This document shows positions 45,411-56,586 of a stretch of DNA of 64,000 bases, one piece after another. The position numbers and the translations under genes are program-made. Below the pieces are notes generated by a model. That model saw only the letters and a list, made by a program, of their open reading frames with translations, was not told where the DNA came from and searched no databases. Position 1 is the stretch's first letter. Each line of letters opens with the position of its first letter. The DNA is taken from NCBI GenBank assembly GCA_942159475.1, contig OW804096.1:142531951-142595950 (forward strand). The letters are read 5' to 3'. The stretch is from Sthenelais limicola (taxonomy: Eukaryota > Annelida > Polychaeta > Phyllodocida > Sigalionidae).

Positions 45411-45898
45411 ATGTTAGAACGTATACGTAAGAGTTTCGTAATGTTTGACTTCATGCCAATGTCTTATCAACTTCGCAGTAAACGACCTTACAGATCTGTA
45501 GAAGTATTTTTTAGATCGCTTTACAAACAATTGTATCATGATCTGCTTTTTTATTGTGTTTAATTGTAGATCTGCCAGTTTTGCTTCTTTTTTTTGCATA
45601 ATAATGATGATGATGATAAACATACCTGATGATGGTAAAGACATAGTATAAGTCATCAACCTCCATGTTTTGGATCGCTGTTGATTTTTGTATTTAACTT
45701 TATATACGAATCTGTACATTCTCTGAAAGAAAACATCTATTTATATAAAGGATAAGATGGCGGTGAGTAACATGTAGTAGAGGGAGGAAGTATGCTGAAA
45801 GCTCATGATCCTTCTGTTACTGAGTAAATTTTATTTATTGTGGTATTATACAGAGGTATATATTATATCTGTCTAGATATAAAAATGATCTGTTACTA

Positions 45899-46260
45899 TA
45901 GTCTGTCCGAAAAGTAGTTGAAACGTGATTCCTTAGTCCCTTTAAGGGGAGGGAAAAGTGGGGGATTTTGTATTTCTATTTATGACAAAGACCTGTCAAC
46001 CCTTTGCCCAGGGAGTCGCTCATTGCAATCAACCATGGAGTAACAGGGCCAATATAACCAGCTCTTCCTGCCTTTTAAGCAAAACAACAGCTGATGCTCA
46101 TAGAATAGAGGCAGCGCAATACAATACAGCTGTATATTTGGCCATGGTCGGTCGCAAACGGCGATTCAGGGGGCAAAGGTTTGAAGTTGGAAATCCCCAA
46201 CTTTTCCCTCCCCTTAAAGGGATTAAGGAATCCCGTGTCAACTACTTTTCGGACAGACTA
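45899..46260 (+). mobile_element. MITE-D copy, intact
   Basis: 362 bp; termini TAGTCTGTCCGAAAAGTAGT and its complement, inverted repeats of about 65 bp, TA duplication. This fits a Tc1/mariner-type MITE. Confidence 0.88.
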
Positions 46261-46733
46261 TAAACGATACAATAGGTACTGTCCATACAATATGTGATCA
46301 CCACTAGTAGTTACTGTGGATAATAGGGAAGCTGTGTTCAGATTGCTCCTTGGTGTTAAGAAATTTTCCAGTTTCTTCTGCCGAAAAAAGGAAAATAAGG
46401 TCTCATAAGTTCTTGTGAAATCGTGTGGCCTAAAATCCGTCATATCTTAATTGTTTTGAAAACTTTCTGAAATATGCCAGAAAAATCATTAGTTAAGGAT
46501 GAATTCAAGGTCATCTAAGGTCTTACTTAAGGTCATATGAGTCGTTTATTTTTCTCTGAGTAAGATAATGTTGGGCATCCGGTGGAGAGTTCCTTAGGCA
46601 GACGTTATTTTTTAATAATCTTTCTGTAATTTTGAATCTGATTCATTGAGGGTGCTAGTGTACAAGCCTGAGTAGAAAAAAGTATTGTGATTCAAATGAG
46701 GTATAAATGTTCTTAACATTAATTACCCTAACG

Positions 46734-46923
46734 CAGTCTAGGCTCAGAGTTGAGAGAGTCCCTCCAAACCGAGGGAAAGACTCGCTCCAAACCGCCCCAA
46801 AATGCCATTATAATCCCATTAGGACGCCTCCTCCTCCTCCAGGGCCAGGAAAGCCATTAGCGCAGTAGGCGTCCAATCACTGACATACCATTTTCTGATT
46901 TGAGTGGCTGTGAGCCTAGACTG
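46734..46923 (-). mobile_element. MITE-B copy, both termini intact
   Basis: CAGTCTAGGCTCAGAGTTGA to TGTGAGCCTAGACTG; 190 bp. Confidence 0.88.
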
Positions 46924-47473
46924 AGCGATAATATGTAATATTGACATTTAATCCTTTACTGCTTCCTGTGTTTTTATCAATTTCTAATCAGTAAGTAATA
47001 AATAGGCCTCGTAATCTGTACAGAAATAGATACAAAAAATATCTATCAAGAGAATCATGCCTGAGGTTTTGTGTAAATAATATGCCAATAACTCTAATTT
47101 ATTTGAAATTTACCAAAGAATATTTTAAGTAATTCCTTGTATGCTTCAAACGGAAAGTTTGAATTTTGTGTTGCTGAAGAAATTTTCAAGCATACAGCGA
47201 AAGCCACTGCCGTCCATAGGGAAAATTAACTGCCAATCAAGTTTTTAAAATAAATAAATGAGATAAAAACTGCATTTTCAAGTTGAAATAAACAGCTTAG
47301 TGAAGGGAAATTAAAAAAATAACTAGAAATGTAAGCGTTTTAAGTGTGTAGAATTGATGTATAGGCATATAAAGTTTCTGTATGGAGACTGTTTGGTATG
47401 AACCTAGCTAAAACCCACAGTACGGTCCAAGAATTTATATACACACATGAAGACTCTTATAAAGGAAAAATAT
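46924..47473. other. Intergenic, nothing recognised
   Basis: AT-rich spacer between MITE-B and MITE-A. Confidence 0.4.
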
Positions 47474-47666
47474 GGGTCAGAATTTCAGAAAATGCACAAT
47501 CTACAGTTCTACACATCTCTCAAATTCTGCTAAATTAGTGAAAATTGATAAATACTAGGTATATCTGAGAATATTCTGTATTGTATTCATTCAATAAATT
47601 CTTAAATTTGGGTTATTTGAGAGGATTGGTGAAGACCATTTGTACATTTTTCCGAGGACTTGACCC
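47474..47666 (+). mobile_element. MITE-A copy, second subtype, internally deleted
   Basis: 193 bp; about 40 bp lost after CATTCAATAAATTC. Confidence 0.8.
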
Positions 47667-47733
47667 ATCTATTTAATGATTGAGTATAACATCGGTGGTT
47701 CCTGTCTTCAGTTGTGCTCAATACTAGGTTTCT

Positions 47734-47906
47734 CGGTCTAGGCTCCAAGTTGAGACAGTCCCTTCAAACTGAGGGAAAGCCCCCCTCGCTCCAATCCGCA
47801 AAATGTCATTAGAATCCCATTAGTACGCCCTACTCCTGGGTAGGAAAACCATTAGTGCAGTTGGCGTCCAATCTTATCTGATCTGAGAGGCTCTGAGCCT
47901 AGACTG
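47734..47906 (-). mobile_element. MITE-B copy
   Basis: CGGTCTAGGCTCCAAGTTGA to TCTGAGCCTAGACTG; 173 bp. Confidence 0.85.
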
Positions 47907-47934
47907 TTGTGTTAATATCTGTAGCCTTGCACAT

Positions 47935-48169
47935 GGGTCAGATTTTCAGAAAATGTACAATTGGCAGCTGTACACATTTAGTAAATTCTGCTAAATTAGG
48001 CTGCAATTTGGTCAATACTAGATAAATTTGAGTATATTTGGCATTGCATTGATTCTAGCAATCGGTTTGGTTAGGTTGAACTGTATTTTGAACTTTATTT
48101 TCGTCTGAAATTTGGGTTATTTGAGAGGATTGGTGAAGGTGAATTGTACATTTTCTGAAAATCTGACCC
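47935..48169 (+). mobile_element. MITE-A copy
   Basis: 235 bp, CA duplication. Confidence 0.85.
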
Positions 48170-48454
48170 ACATATTCGCCTTCGGTGTCAGGTTTTTGGT
48201 ACATGTGTTATTTTTTCTATGATATATTTCTTTATAAATGTGAAGCCTTTTTGCGATTGGGGCCAGGTACGAATACAATTGCTAATTACGAGTCGATTAA
48301 TTAACTATTCATGAAGCAAATCGTTTTTCAATCATACGGAAACAACTGTCAATGTCAGTGTAAATGGAGATCTTGTCCAATCATTCTTTCTATCCCGTGG
48401 TTATTTATTATGTGACCATTAGAATAATAGAGGAATTGCATTAGCACTGACGGG

Positions 48455-48796
48455 AATAGGGGATTTGTATGTCTCACTGCGCATGTCTATTACAGTGCAT
48501 GCTGGGATGGAGTCAGGCCAAATCTGATAAACAAGTATTTACATTTCTATAAAAAAAAAATTCAAGGATGTTTTCATCATTATAACAGCTAGTGTAAGTG
48601 ATTTATAAAAAACAAATGCATGATAAGGAAAGATGGAAGTCTTGTTTATGGAAACATGTAAAACACATGGCTATTTACAGTAGATCACTGTTAAATATTC
48701 CATGCTGAACATAATTCTATAGCTTTACACTGACAGACAACTCCCATAATTCCTTGCGAATCGAGATTCAAATGGCTGACATGCAAATACCCTATT
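48455..48796 (+). mobile_element. MITE-C copy
   Basis: AATAGGGGATTTGTATGTCT to ATGCAAATACCCTATT; the most diverged interior. Confidence 0.8.
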
Positions 48797-49169
48797 GGCA
48801 CATTGTAAATATGTTTAAAAGATTTAATTTTGAAATCGATGTAATTAACAACTTTTCCTGTCAAACAATGTAAAGAAATTATGAGGAGAAATTATGAAAC
48901 TCATTTTCACTTGATCATCATAGAAGATCCATTAAAGTTTTTTGATTTTTGGAAATAGTTCTTGAAAAAGTCTCAAATTGCGGGCATATCTTAAATTCCT
49001 ACCAATTTACCTGAAGGTGAAAAATAAAAATAGTGTTCGAAATTCGACTCAGTTAAGCTTTTACCATGAAAGCAAATCAAGGTTTACATGTATACTCGTG
49101 TTTTTTACGGTCTTAATAAGAGTCAAGAATGGTGTCTTAAAAAGGTCTTACATTTCCCAGCCAATTTAA

Positions 49170-49398
49170 AGGGCCTAGTCCACTAAGCAGATTCTCATGC
49201 GATTTTGCGCCACAGGGGATCCTTTTCCACTAGGGGTGTTCGGAAGGGCTGTGGCAGTCACAGACAATATTCCTTTTCCATTCTTTTATTTAATGTGTAT
49301 GACAACGATTGTATATGTGAAATGGAAATAAAATCTTATAATAATAATAATAAATTGCATGAGAATCGCATGAGAATCGGCTTAGTGGACCAGGCCCT
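49170..49398 (+). mobile_element. MITE-F copy, interrupted
   Basis: The same ends with TAA duplication; the middle carries a 3' LINE-like fragment (about 49232-49353). Confidence 0.85.
49232..49353 (+). mobile_element. 5'-truncated non-LTR retrotransposon tail nested in MITE-F
   Basis: An insertion ending GGAAATAAAATCTTATAATA plus a TAA microsatellite, relative to the uninterrupted copy at 9857. The family was not recognised. Confidence 0.6.
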
Positions 49399-50277
49399 TA
49401 ATAAGGCATCCAATTGGCATTAATGCAATTTCTCTATTACTATTTTATTATACTCCATGTACATTGGTGTCAGAACCACACCGAGTTATCTACCTCTAGA
49501 CTTGTACATCAATGTTCACGACATGTGGGGAGAACTGATAGTCGACAACAACCATGTTAAAGTATCATTGTGATTTAATATTCTAAAAAACAAAACCAAT
49601 CGATGATAAGTTCTCTTTTTCATCTTGGTGGAAAAGCTTGTTGTATATGACCTGAAGAAGATATTTATGAAGCCTATAAATAATGGAAGTAAGAATCTCT
49701 GATGTACTGACAATCAATCTAAAGACATTGAATAATTATGATGATAATACCATATAATATAAGGTATGTCATTATCATAGATCTGAATTGGAAGGTAAAG
49801 TGGTATCATTTAGTTTTACACGTACTAAAAGCACGAGGAATTTTGTTGACTGAGGTATTGCACCATTCACCAAAGCTAGCAAATGGTACTCGGTATAAAT
49901 ATGTGGGAATTTAATGGAAAATAAAGAGCTTTTGCTTTTGAACAAAATCTTGGTTGTTGTCATTTACTGTCTGTGTTTCTTCAGCTCATTCTGTCCACCA
50001 CAGGGTTTCCACTGCGCCTGGAAAAGCCTTACATAAAGTCTTGATTCGGTGAAAGTTGTGAGGAATGGAGGGAGTTAGATTGGTTGCTTTACGCCCTTAT
50101 CAACACATTGACGTGCATTTTTTTCCATTTGACCATATCCAAGGCCCAGATTTGAAGCATATAAAGTACACATTTTCCCACCCATATGTCCAATGAAGAT
50201 CTTTCAAATCAGTTCACACCAATGTTAAATTTAGTGATATTTTCAATTGCCTGTATAAATCAATGTTTTTTTTTAAT
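49399..50277. other. Intergenic, mostly unassigned
   Basis: Apart from the SR-1 fragment no feature was seen. Confidence 0.4.
50078..50110 (-). repeat. SR-1 fragment
   Basis: GATTGGTTGCTTTACGCCCT followed by TATCAACACATTGA. Confidence 0.65.
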
Positions 50278-50632
50278 TTGTGATCTGTTTTTGGAAAATG
50301 AGTCAATGAGTCGGAAAATATGGATTTTGAGATATCATCATATTTGAAATGATGGCTTTGAAAAGCCGATTCCAATGATAGTAAACATTAAGGACATTTA
50401 ATAAGTATTTCTATATTTTAAATTTGATATTATTTAAAAAAAAGAAAAGTTTGCAATATCTTTGGAGTGGACAATTACTAGTAAAGAAGCTATATATACT
50501 CTATAAGATGACCTTAGTAATGCAAGATATATTTAGTCCAATGTCTTGAAATTTGGTACATGTATTTATGGTACTAGCAGCTTCGAGAACTCCAAACGAC
50601 TTGTGACTCATTTCCCTGAAACACATCACATT
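50278..50632 (-). mobile_element. MITE-E copy
   Basis: Degenerate left end (TGTGATCTGTTTTTGG); right end ACTCATTTCCCTGAAACACA. Confidence 0.75.
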
Positions 50633-50908
50633 TGAGAACAGGCGCCGAAATGAAGTAACTAAGCGATAAGAACTGTGGTTCTTTCATTATTCAGTGAGAA
50701 AGTACATTTTATTTTGAAATATGAAAGTAACAGGTTAATCAGTCAACAAAACTTCAATTTCGCATCTAATACAATCTAAATACATCTAATAAAAATATGA
50801 GTAAATATAGCAAGTATAGAATCTGTTTGTCTATGCCTTTTTTTTTTTCTTTTTTTTTTTACTTTTATCGCAAATCTGAAATCAGGTACACGATTATACC
50901 ATGTATAT

Positions 50909-51134
50909 GGGTCAGATTTTTAGAAAATGTACAATTGGCAGCTCTACATATTTAGTAATTTCTGCTAAAAAAATGCTAATTTTTGGGTATATCTGAGTAT
51001 ATTTGGTATCGCATTGATTTAAAGTATCAGTTTTGTTATGTTAAAATGCATTTTAAAGCTCATTTTTGTCTTAAATGTTGGTTATTTGAGAGGATTGGTG
51101 AAGGTGAATTGTACATTTTCTGAAGATCTGACCC
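50909..51134 (+). mobile_element. MITE-A copy next to the Harbinger pseudogene
   Basis: 226 bp, TA duplication; ends 12 bp from the transposase stop codon. Confidence 0.85.
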
Positions 51135-51145
51135 ATATAATGACA

Positions 51146-52206
51146 TCAACGGCGGCCTATATAATCTTCCAAGGTCGGCGGTTCAACTCCGAAGTAAGTT
51201 GAAGTTTGGCTACCATAAACACATGTATGGCAGTTTACTAAGATTGCTCCTACCCAATAGTACCTCCCCACTGGTTGAAGGTACAACTTTGGATTCTTTT
51301 TCAAGTCAAGAAAGGCAAAATATTGGATTAATTTCTCAAATCCCCATTCAACGCATAATCTTAATTAAATTCAGCCTGTCGAGGGGTAAGGTTAGTTGTA
51401 GGGAAGGGGGTGATGATGGGATGGTGCAAAGGGAAGGCTGGGTCACCATAAATCACATAATCTCCACAATGTTCCCGTAGTTGATCTAAGAGACCTGACT
51501 GAGACAAAAGGAATGCATCATGCAGTCTGCCTTCATATGGGCCTGCCATGTTAATAATTAACCCATTTGGGGCCATCAAAGTCTGGAATTTCATAGCATG
51601 TACTCTTTTTTGTCCATTGTTGACAGATCTTCGATTCCTAGTAATAGTACGACGTATGGGTCTGATAGTTCCATCTAAGAAAGCAAAGCAGTTATTCACA
51701 ACTCCTGCCTTGCTGTGTACTGCTTGGGCAAATGTAGCCAATCCATTGCGGATCCACGGTTGGTCTAATTCGTTAATGAGAAATTTAAAATGATCATAAA
51801 TATGATCAAGGCCCATGTTAAAGATGTGGGATAGTTCCCGCTCTGGTCGATTAAACAGTGCAACCATATCGCGCGGTCTCTTCCGGTAGGCAAATCTTCT
51901 CAGTACCACACATAGAACTTCAAGTCCAGTGGAGGTTATTCCATGTGGACTAACCATCTTGTTAGGAAATTCGAATAAAACAAGGAGCCTTTGAATTACA
52001 TCGGCAGAAAATCTAAAATTTGTGAGGATTTTGTCTTCACTCAGGGTAGACAAGTCGAAGGGCTCCTTAGCTTTCTGTGGGTTTTCCTCCTCCTCGGTAA
52101 ACAGGGAAAGTAGTAGCAGTGTCTCCTCATCTGTCAACCCCGACTCCAACAGCGCCAATAGTTCAAGATCCATGTCTTTTGTTTGCTGAAAACAACCACC
52201 ACTCAT
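51146..52206 (-). pseudogene. PIF/Harbinger transposase with one frameshift
   Basis: The ATG (52206) opens 281 residues carrying the DDE_Tnp_4 signatures FLDGT (Asp178), GRLHDAF (Asp230) and YGDPAF, then stops at 51361. Just beyond, another frame continues as RLCVEWGFEK (the third catalytic Glu), FAFLDLKKN, YLQPVGRYYWVGAILVNCHT, YGSQTSTYFG and PPTLEDY, ending at TGA 51146-51148. A small deletion near 51350-51363 therefore split a complete gene. The enzyme family cuts and pastes DNA with 3-bp TWA duplications. The terminal repeats of its element were not found. A domesticated HARBI1-like origin is possible but the lesion argues against function. Confidence 0.85.
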
Positions 52207-52261
52207 GTAAGTAATGTAATGGTTTTCATAAAAATTGTTCAGGACATGACATCAATTTCAT

Positions 52262-52496
52262 GGGTCAGATTTTCAGGAAATGTACAATTGGCAGCTGTAC
52301 ACATTTAGGAACTTCTCCTAAATTAGGCTGAAAAATGAAGAACACCGGGTATATCTGAGTATATTTGGTAGCACATTGATTTAATGTTTCAGTTCTGTTA
52401 TGTTAAACTGCGTTTTGAAGCTCATTTTTGTCTTAAATCTGGGTTATTTGAGAGTATTGGTGAAGACGAATTGTACATTTTCTGAAAATCTGACCT
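52262..52496 (+). mobile_element. MITE-A copy
   Basis: 235 bp; right terminus changed to CTGACCT. Confidence 0.85.
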
Positions 52497-52872
52497 TTAT
52501 ATCGAAGCATTGTAGGTTATCAGTACATTTGTAAATATTTCTATTTTTTTTAATATGAGGGGTTTTTTTTGTTTTTTGTTTTAAAAAAAAGTGCATCAGT
52601 AAAAGTCAGTAATTTTCAATCTGAAGCTCAGAGTCCTGTAAAATCTATAGAATGCACTCAAAACGCACTCTATTGCAACCATTTTTGCAGTAAATTAGCA
52701 ATTAGAATAGGGTAATTAATCAATAATGTTGATGTTAAGTAATCTTTCTGATCCATCCAAAGGACGGGTACAATGCTAGTAGGCGGCGAGTAGATTTATA
52801 TATATAGATAAAGGGAACGGTAGGAAGACCTAGGTGTAAATCCTAAAAGGTACCTAGAAACCTGTAGACCTG

Positions 52873-53010
52873 GAGTGAGATTGGTTGCTTTACGCCCTTA
52901 TCAACACATTTAAGAGTGTTTTATCAAGGGCGGGAGAGCTGAGAGGGAGGCAGTTTATGATCATACCCAGGAAATAGAGATAGAGAAGAAGGGAGAGAGA
53001 CAGTAGACCT
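52873..53010 (-). repeat. SR-1 single unit, inverted
   Basis: GAGATTGGTTGCTTTACGCC to AGAGAAGAAGGGAGAGAGAC. Confidence 0.85.
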
Positions 53011-53150
53011 GTTCATCGGAAAATTATTGTAAGATCACAGTGATGAATACAAGATATTTCTATTCTAGATATAAAATATAAACGTTACTTACATTGTTAC
53101 AGGTTTGTGTTGGGTGGAAATTTGAAAGCCAGGAGTTCAACACTGTAATA

Positions 53151-53228
53151 AATATGAACATGTCTTAGCAACAACCATACAACATTAATAATATGAACAT
53201 GTCTTAGCAACAACCATACAACATTAAT
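53151..53228 (+). repeat. 39-bp unit duplicated in tandem
   Basis: AATATGAACATGTCTTAGCA plus ACAACCATACAACATTAAT, twice. Confidence 0.9.
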
Positions 53229-53395
53229 AATGCTAATAATGTGACCGTTATTCTTTAACAGGTCGTGCAGGATGATATTATAAGAAATACTGGTAATCAA
53301 TAGGCGATTCAATTCAATTAAAAAATTCTTTATTGCTGATGTTATTACAATGGGATGGGATGATGCATCCAGAAAATTATATAAAGTAATATATC

Positions 53396-53475
53396 TATGA
53401 AAAAAACATCCTTTGGTACATCTAATTTAGAAAAAAAAGGTCCTTTGGTTGAATCTAATTTAGAAAAAAAAGGTT
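53396..53475 (+). repeat. Degenerate tandem repeat
   Basis: ATCTAATTTAGAAAAAAAAG plus GTCCTTTGGT, about two and a half units. Confidence 0.75.
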
Positions 53476-54329
53476 TAAAAGGTTTTACTTGGGAGCCCTG
53501 TAATGGTAGCGACAAGAGAAATTAGACAGCTCCCTCAGGAGCCCTACGCACGGGCCTACGCAAGAATAAGTGGCCCTACCCCCTTTTGAGTCTTCAGAGT
53601 CCGTGCAAAAAGAGGTGCCCCCCCCCTAATAATAAAAAAAAGATCTTAACCCAAGTTCGAGGCGTCAAGATCCGCCAATTATGAGTTGATGTGATTCTCA
53701 TTTAGGAAAATAGACTTAATAGTAGGCTATAGCTATTCTTGACTAAATATTGCAAGCTATTGCAGTAAAATTGACAAATAAACGATTTTTCAATTTAATT
53801 CAACATGTAGGCTAGCCGACTATAGGCCTATGTCAATCTACCGTAGCCAACCTATTTCAGATCCTCCAGCGTGCTCAATACCTCATAATACTCTAAGATA
53901 GTTTATACATTTCAAAATACAAATAATCTTGTATAGGCCTAATATTCTTAGCATATTGTTTTCGATAGATGGCAACACCTATGGTAGGTAGCGCCTGCTT
54001 TTGGGTAGCAAATGAAATGAGACTACACGTTGATGGCACTTTGGGTCTGGTATGGGGATGCGATGATAGATATTATATATTCAGTTCACATGGTATTGAA
54101 TTGATCAAATCTTAAAGCTGATGGCGTAGGCTATATAGTAATGTCCATCGATCCCTCAACAACAAATATGCCAAATTCAGACCATTTCTAACACTTATTG
54201 TTTCATGTTCTACATTGTTTGTCATTGTATCTCGACTAATTCCACCTATTGTAGGCCTATGTTAATTTATATCTAATTTACTCGTGAGATTAACAGCCAG
54301 AAACGGGAACGAAGGCACGTGGCGCATTT
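53476..54329. other. Intergenic, nothing recognised
   Basis: No coding pattern; a short C run near 53620. Confidence 0.4.
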
Positions 54330-54564
54330 GGGTCAGATTTTCAGAAAATGTACAATTCAGCTTCACCAATCCTCTCAAATAACCTAAATTTCAGACAAAT
54401 ATAAAGTTCAAAATACAGTTCAACCTAACCAAACAGATTGCTAGAATCAATGCAATGCCAAATATACTTGAATTGACCTAGTATTGACCAAATTGCAACG
54501 TAATTTAGCAGAATTTTCTAAATATGTACAGCTGCCAATTGTACATTTTCTGACAATCTGACCC
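54330..54564 (-). mobile_element. MITE-A copy
   Basis: 235 bp, flanks TT/CT. Confidence 0.85.
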
Positions 54565-55011
54565 ACTTACCTGTTGTCTGTAAAATAGGACTGGCAAAGG
54601 CCTCCCTAACTGTGGCCTGTTGCATAAGAATCCCCACTTTAAATTAGATTAGATTAGAAAACATTTTATTCAATCATTTGATGGTTACAAGAGGACGGTT
54701 CTCCAGCTGAAGGGAGGTTTACAGTCACTCTTTGTTACCTACAGTTATTTCTTTAAACAGGTTTTATTGCCAGTTTTTTCACGGACAAAGTGATACGTTT
54801 CAACCATGGAAATCATTTACCTTTTAAATAAATGACAAATACAACCCAATTTAGTACTCTAATGAAACAATTTTTCAATCATACACGAGCTTTGATGCTA
54901 GAAGTTATTTACTTCTTTAAATTATTAAATACACGGTTCAGTGATACATAGAGATTATAGTATTCTTGAGAGAAGACAAAAGATTTTGTTTATAGAATTT
55001 TCGGCCCAATT

Positions 55012-55162
55012 TCGTCCGCATTGGCATAGGCTAAGGCGGGGTCATTGCTGGCGGGACCCGTTGGTCACCACACCACTCACTACCACAGCGACCCCTACCA
55101 CCCGCTATATAAGCCCTCACACCACCTGCACCGGTCTCATTCATTCATAACGCTCAATGCAC
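55012..55162 (+). repeat. Split direct repeat A1
   Basis: 151 bp, identical to 60951-61101. It starts TCGTCCGCATTGGCATAGGC and carries a TATA box; it is the likely promoter of the genomic RNA. Confidence 0.92.
55106..55112 (+). promoter_or_regulatory. TATA box in A1
   Basis: TATATAA in CCGCTATATAAGCCC, with an initiator-like CTCATTC about 30 bp downstream. The same box is in A2 at 61045-61051. Confidence 0.6.
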
Positions 55163-55212
55163 TCAGGTACTTTTGGGCCCGCACAATACGGTGTATACCA
55201 CTACCCAGCATA

Positions 55213-56488
55213 CACTCTAAGAAGAAAGGGTTCTAACAAGAACCCTTAAGGGTTCTTCGGCTTGTCGACATGGCAGAACCCCTAAGGGTTCTACATAGAA
55301 CCCTGTTTTGAGGGTTCTAAGTAGAACCCCCGTTTCGTGAATAGGCAGGGTTCTACATAGAACCCTCGATTTGAAGAACCCTTTGAAGAACCCTCTGGCC
55401 AAAATAGGTAGGGTTCTACATAGAACCCTGATTTGAAGAACCCTCAAGCTAAAATATGTAGGGTTCTTCTTAGAACCCTTGATTTGAAGAACCCTCCATC
55501 TGAAAATGTCCAGGGTTGATTTTATTATTGTTTTATTGCTGAAGTAACATCACTTTTCATCAAATTATTCAACATATTCCATTTCATGGCGTGGATAGTA
55601 TTTTCCTTTATCATCCTTGGTCTGTCTGACTGGACACAGAATATGAGCATATATCCTGGGAATAAGTAAAACATAATTAATTAATACAAAAGTTAAGTTA
55701 TACTACTTAGGAATATGAAGGTAAATTAGTGTATAGAGCTGATGTGAGAACAAACGTAGTAGTAATATATAAACTTACCTCAACTCCCATACTGGTCAGT
55801 CAATTTAAACTGCTTCTCTTCTGGCCGTTAGATTGTAAGTGAGTATGTTAGCAAGCCACACTCTCTCCCGTCACACATCACTGCCCTTTCAAGCGTAACT
55901 GGGTCACCTCTAGGCGCTAGGGAGAGCATTGAAGCGTGACACAGACACTGACCAGTGCAGGTGTCACAGTACCCCTTATTAGGCACCTCTGCTTAGTTAG
56001 AAGTTATTGTCCACTATGATAAACGAATTTAGATGTTTTCCAAATGAATGTATTATCTCACTCTTTTTTATTATATCAAACTATTATGCTACACGAAATA
56101 CATGAATCGTGATGAAAGCAATTTTTCTTTTAATTAAACATAAACGTTTCAAATTTTATTCTAAGATAGTTTTATCATTTTACTTGTTATTTTGTCATCG
56201 TGGGTCAATATAAACATGTATGGGTGTACAAATACTGAAATCGTGAAACTAAAACTTACTCACTATACTAGAAATCGGCTAGAAATCCTTCAATGTTTAG
56301 CTCCACTTTGAGCTAAAGAACCCTTCAAGTGCACAAAGAACCCTTAAATCGCTGAAGAACCCCTATGGTTCTAGATGGAACCCCCGGTGGTCCCGAAGAA
56401 CCCTTTCAGGTGTTGAAGAACCCTAGGGTTCTTGGTAGAACCATGGGGTTCTATCTAGAACCCAAAAGAACCCTTTTTTCTTAGAGTG
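55213..56488 (+). mobile_element. Non-autonomous CACTA-like (EnSpm/CMC) element inserted in the Ngaro leader
   Basis: Termini are CACTCTAAGAAGAAAGGG and CCCTTTTTTCTTAGAGTG, flanked by a TA duplication (55211-55212, 56489-56490). About 18 copies of AGAACCC/GGGTTCT in both orientations crowd the left 300 bp and about 11 the right 160 bp, typical transposase-binding subterminal repeats of CACTA elements. No transposase frame is inside. It separates repeat A1 and its TATA box from the Gag ATG. Confidence 0.8.
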
Positions 56489-56586
56489 TAGTGGGAAAGA
56501 TTCAGTGTTGTTGCACATGCCGCTGGAGGGTACTTTGATTGCATAACGTTCTAGTTTCATTATATACAGTTCGCACACTCATTAAC

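Noticed and set aside
53640..53690. tRNA-like B box (GTTCGAGGC)
   Set aside because: No A box, acceptor stem or cloverleaf pairing around it.
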